Source: Metopolophium dirhodum (lineage: Eukaryota; Arthropoda; Insecta; Hemiptera; Aphididae). Taken from it: a stretch of DNA of 64,000 nucleotides. Both the position numbers and the translations under genes were made by a program. The notes beneath the pieces were generated by a model. The model made no database searches and was not told the DNA's origin. It saw only the letters and a program-made list of their open reading frames with translations. This document shows, in pieces, positions 22,732 to 34,422 of the stretch; within the stretch, counting starts at the first letter, position 1, and every line of letters starts with the position of its first letter. The stretch lies in assembly GCF_019925205.1 (NCBI RefSeq), contig NC_083565.1:1717001-1781000 (forward strand). The letters run 5' to 3'.

Positions 22732-24150
22732 TGTTAATTTTATAACAGACAATATTTTAATTTTCATCTATTTAACCATTTTTTCCCTATGTACTATTTT
22801 ACTATTATATGCTTTTGAGCATTAACTATGTGGACATTCAAAAAATAAAAATGGGTATAGTTAATAAACAATATATTTAACCAAAAAGTTTAATAATATG
22901 GAATATAATATTATAACTATTATAATAATAATCAATATGGAATAAAATATTACATTCATTCAGTAAAAGAAAGTTAATTTATTGGTTTTAATTACCACCT
23001 AGGTCATGCATAGACAACAAGTGATGAAGTGATTTGCAACTTATTTTTTATTTTAAAATATGCATCTTAATATTCCTATTAATTGCTCACTAATTGTTGT
23101 AGCTTAGGCATATTACATTTTAGTTAACATTTACTCATTAAGTCAACTAAATATTAATTTGAGGAATTAGATTAAATTTTTGTTGTATATAGCATGATTA
23201 ATTATTATAAAAAAAAATTATGTTAAGTTAATTAGAAACTTTATTAACTAGTAAGTTAAAACAAATTAACAATTTAATGTCCACATTTGAAGTTATATAT
23301 TTGGTGCATTAAACTTCAGTGTAGGTAATCAAGGTGCCATTTAGTTAAAAGTAAAAAAGTTGTTACATTTATTAGTAAAAGCCATAACTCGTTTACTGAC
23401 CACGGATTGAGTTAAATACTTAATTGACAAATAAAAATTGTGAATTAACACGGGTGTATACTCTATGGAATAGGTAAAAGTGTAGAAAAATAAAGAATCG
23501 TGGATAGAATCAGTAAGCGAGAAGGATAGATTGTGATGTGACAAAAAATAAGTAAAGAACGATTATATTTTTTAGTATGTACAGATACCCCAATAAGTAT
23601 CTAGTGGAGTCGCAGCTCCACTATTTAATCATTATTAATAGTGTCAATTGAGTCATTTAAAAATGTGAGAACATATAAGACAATTTTGTGAAGAAATTAC
23701 AAATTGTTGGAAGTTAAAAGGTATCTGGTCCCGGTTGGTTTAGCTTCTATGTTCATACTACGACTATGATATTTAAAGCAAACTATTTAAAAAATACAAT
23801 TTTTTAAAACTTCAAAACAAAAGACCAACAGAGTAACTTAAAAAGTAACTTCTATTTGGAGATTACTACTAGAAGAAATTTTGAACACATTTGCTACTAT
23901 CAATAGGAAATTGTGTTAAAATTCTTTCTCTAATAATTGGTAAGTAGATAGTGATATAAGGACCATTGTATGTAAATGTATATTCAGATATTCTTCAATT
24001 CATTGACAGAATTATAATAAGTAGATTCTTAGATAGAAATTTTTTTTTTGCATATTTGAGTAAAAATGACTAGACATAAGCATTTTTATATGTAATTGCA
24101 CTCAAAAGTTGCATTTTTTATAAATAATGTATTAATTTTTTTAAATATAG

Positions 24151-24185
24151 TTTCTCGCTCCGATCATCGATGTCGACGAGGAAAG
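24151..24185 (+). other. Possible 35-nt orphan exon
   Basis: A short GC-rich island in AT-rich DNA, preceded by TTTTTTTAAATATAG and followed by GTAGGT, i.e. good acceptor and donor sites. One frame reads FLAPIIDVDEE. No neighbouring exon was found, so it may be a relic or chance. Confidence 0.25.
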
Positions 24186-24843
24186 GTAGGTGTGCTGCCT
24201 GTCCTGTCCTGAAATATAAATCTATGCCACATGACAATCACAGGAATTTTTAATTTGAAAATATAAAATCACATTTTGTAACTTCGTATTGGTACATACC
24301 TATTATTTTTCCAAAATTAATAATACATTTTCCATTAATTATTTTGCATTTATTTAATTAAACTATATTTGTAAGCAGAATTATACCAATATTTCAACTG
24401 TATTTTTTATTAATATATTTTGTAATGTTTTCAAGATGTTTAGTTTCTTATAAAATTAAAATGTTATGAAGCTCCATCAATGGATATTGGATGACCACTG
24501 CCTCCTTCACACAAACCGCCTAGCTGTTTGAAATGTAAATTATTTCTAATATTTCTTAACCCACCACTTAATTTTTGCTTATTGTGAAAAATAATACTTT
24601 TACTGTACAGTTATTAGATGAGAAAAAAAAATATGAATACATTTCTATGTACAATTCATTTATGAATAAATGTGTGAGTGTAAATAATGATCGAAATACT
24701 ATGAATGTGGAATAAAAAAAATTTTAAAACTTCAGCGACTCAACGACAATACGACATACTTATGCATAAAATATAGCTACTAAAAAAGAAGTAGGTAGTA
24801 TAATAAATTGCTAATATTAATATTAATGAAAATTTCATTTTTT

Positions 24844-24966
24844 AGGGTTACACTTGAAACAAAATCGATTTTTTTGGAAACGGGTTTTGTAAAAATCTCG
24901 GTTTTTCCTTAATTTTTCAATCGTTTTTCTTGACTCTTTTGAAAACTGTTGGGGATTTTTTACCTT
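24844..24966 (+). repeat. Dispersed repeat family, internal fragment F
   Basis: Matches the inner part of copies B and C: GGGTTACACTTGAAAC, AAAATCGATTTTTTTGG, TTTTTCCTTAATTTTT and GAAAACTGTTGGGG line up with 42382-42500. Both ends of the element are missing. Confidence 0.6.
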
Positions 24967-25309
24967 TGATTTAATTAATTTTGAAATTAAACTAAATACG
25001 TATTCTAATAAATCTCTTTCACACATGATTTTTTTATAACAAAACCAAAAACGGCACAATGTTATATTATTATCTACGAATTGTATAAAATCTATATGTA
25101 AATGAAAAAATAATAACATACCTACTATAATTTATTATTATAAGCCATAAGGTATTCAATAAAAATATTTTTTTCTACGACGACGCGTTGTGTACGCAAT
25201 TTTATTACATGTGCGTAGTTTGCTCTTGGAATGTTGTAATTACCTAGGTACTAATTAAATTAGGCACCTGCCTATTCCACATCAAGTTATTGTTCTGATA
25301 ATTCATTGG

Positions 25310-25460
25310 TGCAACTAAGGGGGGGGGGGGCAAAAGTGTCTTTAGCACCCCTTGTTTTTTAAGTCTAACTATCATTATTATAGTGAAATACCATAAATGT
25401 TATGTTTTTAAAATATTAAATATTATGGAAGCCCACGTTTTAGAGGTCTAGTTGCGCCCA
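25310..25460. mobile_element. Possible hAT-like MITE, ends uncertain
   Basis: TTGGTGCAACTA followed by 11 G at the left, and TAGTTGCGCCCACC at the right, are roughly complementary. No matching target duplication was found, so the call is weak. Confidence 0.3.
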
Positions 25461-25654
25461 CCGCCCACGTGTTCATTATATGTTATGTATGTTTCATTAT
25501 ATCTTTGTATTGCCCATATGAAAAACCTACCCATTTCTAAAAACTATTATGCCAGTACAAAATTTAGTAAACATAGATTCCCTCCAGCTAAGACGTCGAT
25601 TATTTGATATCATGTTCGTATATGACTTGTTAAATTATAATATTGTAAGCCCTG

Positions 25655-26105
25655 AGCTTTTAACTCAGGTCAATTTCCGTGTCCCCTCCTACTATACTCG
25701 ATAAATCATGATTTTTATGCCATTCCATTCTTCAAGTCCATATAAAGTAATGACTCATTCTTTGTTAGAGCTCTGAAACTTGCTAATTTAGTCTCCACCG
25801 CCTTAGATTTTTTCAATACGACTCGTGATACTTTAACATAAGTCAATTATATTTTTAAAAGAAAAATTATAATTTTAATATTAGTCTTCATCAATCAATG
25901 TTTTCTTTATGTTTTTATATATTTATTATTTGTATACTTATATATTTATATACTTTTCAATATTACTTAGTTTCTACATAATAATTATTATATTCTCTAA
26001 TTGTACTTATTCTATACATTATTGGTCATTAATAACACATTCAAAACTACTGTGAAAGGGGCAAAGGGCTAACCCGTTGAATTATAAAATAAATAAATAA
26101 ATATA
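25655..26105 (+). mobile_element. 3' fragment of a non-LTR retrotransposon (LINE)
   Basis: A broken frame gives FRVPSYYTR, IMIFMPFHSSSPYKVMTHS and, after a frameshift, RALKLANLVSTALDFFN. This resembles the degenerate C-terminal end of Jockey/I-type reverse transcriptase ORFs as I recall them. It is followed by a 3'UTR ending CAAAGGGCTAACCCGTTG and a tail of AAATAAATAAATAAAT. It is 5'-truncated and carries stops, so it is inactive. The family assignment is from memory. Confidence 0.5.
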
Positions 26106-26343
26106 AAAATAACAGCACACGACTGAAACTAGTGAATAAAAATTTGCTGTATTATACTTAGTGAAAGACTGGGACAACAAATGCATCCTCTTAATATAAT
26201 AATATCATAGTTTTTACATGAAAATGGACATACCACTATGTACTCATATTGCCTATCCCAAACGCCGTGTTACTATGACCTTATTATTTAAATACAATTA
26301 ATAATAATCTCATATAATATTATGTGTATTATGTATCCCGGCC

Positions 26344-26532
26344 CAGTGGCGTATCTACACGGGGGGGGGGGGGTGGTATGGGAGGTCATACCCTACCCCC
26401 GAGACCAAATTTGTTATACAATACAACATATATATAATATATTATAATATATGTATATGCATGTATACTGAATATGTCTATTAAAATATTTATATCCCCC
26501 CCCCTCGTGAAAAAATGCTAGATACGCTACTG
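26344..26532. mobile_element. 189-bp hAT-like MITE
   Basis: The left end is CAGTGGCGTATCTA; the right end on the minus strand is CAGTAGCGTATCTA. The flanking 8 bp are TCCCGGCC (26336-26343) and TCCCGGTC (26533-26540), matching at 7 of 8. G/C homopolymer runs lie just inside both ends. It has no coding capacity. Confidence 0.78.
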
Positions 26533-27474
26533 TCCCGGTCAATACATAAAAAATATCCATATAAAACGCGTATAATAGGTTCATATTTTTTAAACTGAAC
26601 CATTTAGTCGTGGAAGTATATGCAGAATACCATTGTTGCTGCATAATGCGCGAATTAGGCAGAGAAAACATATGTTGGGGTTGTGCCTCCTTAAACGAAG
26701 GATTAATGTAATAATGTTTAATACAACAACATAAGTTAAATTAATGGCAAGTATATAGACATTAAACGTACATACACGTACCTATTTAAACAGTGTGCCA
26801 GCGTGTTAGACATATTATAACTATTAACTATTTTATAATTTTACAGAGTTACAACATACCTATATATTTAAGTATTTATTACACAACAATAGGTACTCAT
26901 AATATTTCATATTATATAACATAAACAAAAAAAAAACATATCAAAATACCGGTAAGACGGTTTTAACTTTTAAATTTAATGCATAGTTACGATACCTTAC
27001 ATAATATTTCACAAAGGAGATTCAATACCAACCATTTTAATGGGATTCAGTTCAGTCAATTTTTTAATGTGCAGTGAGTGTGTGATGTGTGTGCTGTGCT
27101 AGTATAGGTGATCATTATAAGTGTGTGGCGTGTGCAATTGTAGTGTAAATGAGGTTTCACACGAACAAACACACTATCATGTCACCAATCCGTAGTCGAT
27201 GAGTAATATTATTCTTCACTAAAAACCATGTAGGTACCTAATTTTTGTTCAACGTACCGATGTCCGATACAAACCTAGTAATACTATAAGAAATCTGAAA
27301 ACATATTTGAATTTTTTATGATTTTTTCTTCGTATATAATCACTGTTTAAAATATGTTCATTTTGTTTTTCATTTTAAAGTACAACTTAATAGGAAGATA
27401 GAAGTAAGATATAATTTCAACATTTTAAAAAGTGGATGATCGATTAAAGAAACTTAATAACAAATTTTAATATG

Positions 27475-27480
27475 TTTATT
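27475..27480 (-). promoter_or_regulatory. Candidate polyadenylation signal of the ClC gene
   Basis: AATAAA on the minus strand, 137 bases after the ClC stop codon. Confidence 0.5.
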
Positions 27481-27616
27481 GATTTTTTGAACGCATAGAT
27501 GTCTGTAGTCTTATCAGTGTGTGTCGTGTAATGATCAAAAGATAGGTACTTATGTTTTCGTAAAAAAAAAACGGTCAGTTTTGAATCTCCTTTATAAAAT
27601 GTATCTAGTATGGAAC

Positions 27617-30128
27617 CTACACGTCAAAGTCGTCGTCCATCTGTCGATTACTTAACAGTGATTCCATCGCAGCGCTGCGGAAGCCTGATGTCTTGTGGTG
27701 TCCAAGTTTGGTTCCCGAGTTGGTGTCTTCTATGGCTTTTCTCAACTATTACAAAATAATAATGTATTTTTTAAGTTCTTTATTTGTGTAAAAATGTTTT
27801 GCAATAGTTCTGAGCGTTTTCAACACTAACTTCTTTTAAGCCGACAACGCCGACCAGGCGGCCAATGGCAGTGACGTATGCGTGATTGACACCGACCAAC
27901 GAAAACACCGAATGAACCTTAAGTAATGACGTCCTCTCGACCAACTGAAACGGAGCCGGGTCAATGTGACAGGAACCAAAATCTAAAATCTTGTCCATTT
28001 CCGTTTGTTCCCATTCGCTCTGCTCTTCCGGTGACATGTCGATGACCCTCTCCTTAGGCTGCGAGAAAATGAACAAATAAAATATTTTGTGAGGTACACT
28101 GAATTTCGACAACAAAAATAAGGATTTCAAATATATTTCTATATGTTATGTTGTATTTACCAGTTGAACTTTTTTGGACACTTGTATGATTTGTGACGAA
28201 GACCTATCCTTGTCCGTAATATCTGTCAAGCTCTGCTGTTCTGGGTTTGCATCTCGAAGTGTAGCAGATTTGTGGAATATAGCTTCGAACGCTAGTCGTA
28301 TGCTATAATCAACGTTGCAATTAAAATATAATACAGAGAAAAAACTATTTTTAATAAATAAACAAAAACGTAAGTATCAATTATAATAAAATATATTATA
28401 TTGTAGACATTTATTATAATGTCTAAAATGCCAGTGAATACAATATTCATGTTCGTATATAAAATTTAAAAGTCATTACTCATAATATACCTAATCATAA
28501 TAAATTACCGGCTTTCTGCTCCAGTTATCGTCGAATACGGTGTCGCAGACGGAGTCATCATTGGTGTTAGGTTATGTAAAGTGAACGAATTTGTCTTTTT
28601 TAAAATAGATTTTTTCGGATGACCTTTCAATGAAGAACTGCATTGCACCTAAAATCAAATTTTGTATTAGGTATCAGAGTGTCGGTGGGCAAATCGATAA
28701 AATTGTTATTGCTGATTATAGGATCGTATTAATTATTAAAATTAAATTAATTTGTAATGATATGCTCACACACCATTATAATAAATAAACTAAAATCTTA
28801 CAGAATAATAATTAACGGCCAGACTGTCGTTCGTAGAAATCGGCCATCCTCAATAAAACCATTGTCACCGACAAAAGGTCTTTGCCACTGAAGAGAAATC
28901 TAGTTCGGGGAAGTACAAAAATCTTTGAAAACCGCCTACCACTCTCTGGTTGGCATATCCGTGTCGTCCCTTAAACCAGTGCATGAGCACCAGCCACCTA
29001 AGTAACAACCCTCTCAATACCGATTTCAACGAGCGACATCTGGACTTCTTATGATAAGCCATAATTAGTGCGTTCTTTATTTCAATTTGTGTATTTGAAG
29101 TATTACTTTCTGTCACCTAAAACTCCTACAACATTATCCATAAACAACTGCGAATCAGGTAAGGCATTTAATATAATATTTTGCATTGATTGCAGTTATT
29201 ACAGTATATATGTGCTTTTTAAATAAAATTATATTGTACCGTGTGTTTGATCTAATTCTCGAATACACGATCTCGAGAGCCCTCCGAACACCTGGAGGAA
29301 GGCAATAGCGTAATTTTACTATTTTAACATCTGATTTTAATACAACTATCGACAGGAGTCGTTTTTATATTTATCGTGTTTTTGCGTTATTACAAACTTA
29401 TAATATATCTGTAAACCAGAATAAGACATAATCATATATAGACGCACTGTACAGCAAGTAATATATTATTAGAGTAAGGTTGGCGACAATTATTTTATTT
29501 GTCCATGTGTCGTGTGGTAATAATATATAGGTACCATTGTACCAATATGTTTATATATGATCCCGGTACCGATATGTTTATGATGAAAAAAGTTTTAGTA
29601 TGTACTATGTAAAAGTTATTAGTTATTACATACCTTAATCATGGGATTTGTAGAAAGTGATTGAGAACTAATTGAATGCTTCCTTTGTAGATTATCTGGT
29701 GCCGGCGTGACTTCGAATCTGGAAGGTCTCCTTTCTTTGTTTTCCCTTCTTCTTCTTTCTACCTCGTCAAGTCTCTCCTGTGCTTCTTTCTGCCATTTAG
29801 CGACTACCTGCATCCGCCTTTCTTTACCAACTTGTCTATCGATCAGTTTTATTAATTCAACCCGAGGTACCGAACCCAATAAAATCATCGAGTCTAAAAT
29901 AAAACATTACAATTAATAATAATTACAACCTATATAAACTTGATTATTGTATTGCGATAAAATTTATTTACAGCGACAGTTTGATTTTACCTGGTTTGTC
30001 AACTAACGGGAACACTCTTAGAACCTTATTTTCCCTCAGAACTTTTTTCAGGTCTCTGTAACTCATATTATACCAAATGTACTTGACATCTCTGACCATA
30101 AAATCTTCTACATACACACTGTAAATAC
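27617..30128 (-). CDS. ClC-a: ClC gene: exons 13-18, cytosolic tail with two CBS domains
   Basis: CBS1 is in exons 29991-30128 and 29634-29893 (VYVEDFMVRDVKYIWYNMSY, KVLRVFPLVDKPDSMILLGS). It is followed by a charged helix (RMQVVAKWQKEAQERLDEVE) and a Ser/Thr-rich linker in exons 28509-28648 and 28161-28302. CBS2 is in 27831-28058 and 27617-27745 (LLKVHSVFSLVGVNHAYVTA, GRLVGVVGLKE then LRKAIEDTNSG). CBS pairs bind nucleotides and tune gating. The linker is where isoforms of such channels commonly differ, and a candidate alternative exon sits in its intron. Confidence 0.92.
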
Positions 30129-33100
30129 CTATAAACACAAGTTAAATATTATTAGATACACAGTTTTGATTTCACAAAATCAATTTAAATAAATAATTGT
30201 ACCCGATATGGACGGGAGAAGATCTGGCAAGTACGGTAGATTCTTTATTAGTATAATACTGTCGTATAGCGAAGGTTGTAATAATACTGCTACAGCGTTT
30301 GATATTAACACGGCGATCTAATCAATTGATAATGAAGTTTAATCAGTTAAACTGCAGGTAATAGTAATAGTTGATTAGTTAACACAATTTTTAAAGATTA
30401 AATATACCATAACTGGTACAATATGAGTGATCTGTCCCGTCATTTCGAAAGCAATTACAGACACTGATATGGAATGTGTAACGGCCCCAGCAAAAGCTGC
30501 TGCTCCGACTACGGCATAACCTCCTAAATATATTATATTTCACAGACATATTATTGACATAGGAAACTGTTCATTTATGCCATTTTCAAATTGTTTCATT
30601 AATTTTCACCTGGTATGATAGGCGTTATGAATTTCCCGTGTCTAACGCCGCTCGGGAACCACAAGTGCATGAGTTCACCAACTATTCGACCGAACGCGGC
30701 TCCGGTTTTGAACACTGGAATGAAACTACCGGATGGTATTGGAATGGTCGATGCTATTATAGAGAACACAAACTGAAAACAAACTTGCTTGAGTAACTGG
30801 AGGAAAACTATATTACTGTTCATTAAGCGGTAAGTTAAAAGTATAATTAGGTATGTTTTCATAATATTACATTATAAGCTATGTAAGCCGATAAACATAT
30901 GAAAACGTTGGTGTTTTCCGTTCGCCAATGGTTCATCATTTCTGCCTCCTCGATGGTGAACTCATTCTTTGTCCATGTAAAATTACTAAACAGCCCGGTT
31001 AACTAAAAACAAAAAAAAAAAAAATCAAAAGATTTATTATATACGAAATGAAGCCTGCAGGCTGCAATGGGTTATATTATTATTATTTGTTCTTACTTGG
31101 TCATGTACGTTCAGTTCACCAGCAATATATTTACCGGTGCCTAATGGGAATGTGATTGTCAACGTGAGAAACGTGATGAGACTCGGATATAAAAAACGGC
31201 TATAACATAATGTATGAACAGGCAAATATAAATATAAAAATACATTTTTTCTATTTTGCACGTGAAATATCAAATGTTACAATACGGTCGTGTGATGATA
31301 CTCACTTACTTCTTCTGTAGGAAAGAGTTCATACTTTTACTCTGTCTCATAAACAAAACGTATTGCCTGTGCGCCCAAACGTAACCAGCTCCGATAATTC
31401 CACAGACTACCCTACAACGCGGCATAATGTCGTTATGTATTACATTCATATTATATTATATAATGCGCGTAAGGTACACATACGCATAGACATAATATAC
31501 ACTGTAACGCCGCAAAGGCGATGTATATAGACACTCACCCAAGTAAAGCGAAAACGGTCAACTCTTGAGGATCGAATGGATATTCCATAGTGAAATGGGT
31601 CGGGAAAAAAGCCTTTACGGTTTCTAAACAGGTTTACACACATATTATTGCACACGATAACAGGAACGTATACGAAAAAAGTTTAGCGGAGGGGGGGAAG
31701 TGCGTGGGAGTGTTTCATAGTTTTAAAAAACGAAATATTTTGTTCGTTAATAATCAAAACATTGTTAATTTATTGTTATGACGTTATCATAAAATCATAT
31801 AATCATGTATAAAATCTTATGATTGGTATATTATAATATTATAAATGCCTTTCGTAGACGAGGGACTGCGCGGGACAGCTTATGATATAATATACGCACC
31901 GGCTTTGTTGAACCATACGGCCAGTAATCGAAACACGGTCGCACTACAGACTGCGGAAAAGAAACCTCTCCAGTAGTTTCTCACGGCGAAGTACACGGTC
32001 GTTACTTCGATGCTGAAGAGCACACCTCCTATTGGAGCCCCGAAACAGCTGGCCACTCCAACCGCGCACGCCGCAGCCAGCATTTCAGTGTTCCGCGATT
32101 CGTTCTCGTAGATTCCTTTGAACGAGGTAATTACTTTCGTCAAAAGCGTGGCTGTTATGCTGGCAATGTGCACGAACGGGCCCTGAAATTTGTCGCATAA
32201 ATTCCTATAGTTTATCAGTATGGTAGGTACCAGCCCAGTGGAAATGTTAAAACAACATTTCTTTTTTAAATGTAATATGTGACACTCAAACATTATTTTT
32301 TTATTATATTACTCATAATATACAGCATTTAAAAAAATATCATTATAGGGTATCCATCCACCATAACACCCCCTACATCATACTTAATGTAATAATATAT
32401 TATGGTTGTTGAATATTATGGACGAATTTAAATATATCCAATACAATACCTATTATAGGTTCGTATATTCTAATTTTATTTTTGATGATCCATTTTATAT
32501 ATTACGCGAGGTTTGGCTAGTTTGTATTTATTGACATTCTACATACAAAATAAAACCATGAGGTAATATACTAATATCACACATTGACAAATTTATACGT
32601 TCTAAATTCTAATGGTAATAACTAATATTTAAGAGCACATACCTCTTTGCCGAGAGGTAGACCCGAACCTAAGGTTGCTGTAACTCCGACAACTTTCGCG
32701 ATCAACGTTCTCAAGGTGAGAAATTCTTTTAATGCGACGCCTCTTAGTATTGTTTTCATCTCTGGTATCCCTGAACCTATATATAACAAAATATCGACCA
32801 TTTTAGAATTTTATAAGACGATAGTTTACAGATTTGTAATTGCATACCAATTGATTGAGGCGCAACTAAGTGTACGAATCCTGCTGCGAATGTTATCAAA
32901 CTGACTGGTAACAGTACCCAAGCAATGTACTGCAAATACTGATTGAACGCCATATCTTTGAATAGCCATATTCTTCCTGTCCACAAAATATTTAGTTAAT
33001 TAATACATTTTTATAATATTGTATTACCACTAGGTTTATAACGGTAGGAAACAAAATTACAATGAATCCTATATTTCGATCTACAGTTAAAATTTACTCT

Positions 33101-34391
33101 GTTGATTAGAAAAATAAATCTATCAATGCAAAAGTTAAATATTATTATTGTCATTGTGACTGAATATTACTTGGTTACATATATACACGTATGTAGTAAT
33201 AATTTATCTATTAATTTATACTAATCTTCAATGTCCTTTATTCCATTACTGATGCAATTTTATTTAAATTATGTTTTTAAGTGCAGATTTTTATAGTCTA
33301 CTATACTAATTAAGATGCTATATTTTGGAAAATGTTTGGTATATATTATCTTATATATGTTCGTAATTATTGTTATTTTATTTTGTTGATATATTACAAT
33401 AATTTTACGTTAGTCCATCACGCATTCACATTATATAATATTATTTACCTATCAATTTCTTATCAATTATAATTATTACATTTTACTTACATCCTAATTT
33501 GATCAATTAAAACTAATTGCAGATTGTAGTAGCAATTATAAATAAAGAAAAACAACATACTAAATAAAGATATAAGCAGTACCTACACAGTAAAGTATTT
33601 TTATGGTAAGCATATATGAATACAAAACATTTTTTTTTTAATTTTTAATTTTTAAATTTTCTTTTAAATTTAAATTTAAATTTTGAGATCTATATGATCT
33701 AATAAATTATTTAAGTTTAAAATAATGTGAGCTAGAGTTTCCTATGGTTTTATGATTATTGGCAAATAATAATATTATAAAGTACAGGAATTTAATAATA
33801 GTACGTCTAGAGTAGTGAATGGTGTAAGTGTTTAGGACTTGATAGTAGTCTGGAGCAGTGAAAGGGATAAACTGATAAAAATTGGTACTTGATAAATTAT
33901 AGATGTTACAGTTAATTCTAACCATAATATTATTATGATTTTTTTTTTATTAGTTAACCCGCGGAAACTTAGGTCTTTGGGCGGTTTTTTAAACTCTGGG
34001 GGAGGGAACAGTAGGTGTAAACACGTGTGTATAGTTTTGGCAGATTTTCAAGTGGGCACCCGTAGGTATCTGTCATGCCCAGGTGGGGTATGGTATATAA
34101 TATTACTATTATTATTATTATTACTGTAGAATTATAGCCAAGCCGTATATTTTCCATCTTCTGACTTACCGGTATCTAATGTACAATATATATGTAGGTA
34201 TATAAATATAATGATTATTACCGTAAATACTAGATAATGTAATGTTAATTTATTGTTTTTCCTTTCTGTGAATATTTCCATATGTTTTGTAATGCATTAA
34301 TTTAAAGTCAGACTAATAATTTATTACATTATAATTTATAATATAATTTGGACGGGAATAAAAAAATTAACCTTTGTCTAGAACCTTTTTC

Positions 34392-34422
<31 letters not shown>

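Larger units (their letters stand above)
22732..27474. other. Spacer between RpL34 and the chloride-channel gene
   Basis: The two genes converge here. No confident gene. It holds a short hairpin (TAGTGGAG and CTCCACTA, 23602-23623), a possible 35-nt orphan exon (24151-24185), a fragment of the dispersed repeat (24844-24966), G-run-bearing DNA at about 25310-25460, a non-LTR retrotransposon tail (25655-26105), a hAT MITE (26344-26532) and a GT-rich stretch at about 27070-27160. Confidence 0.6.
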
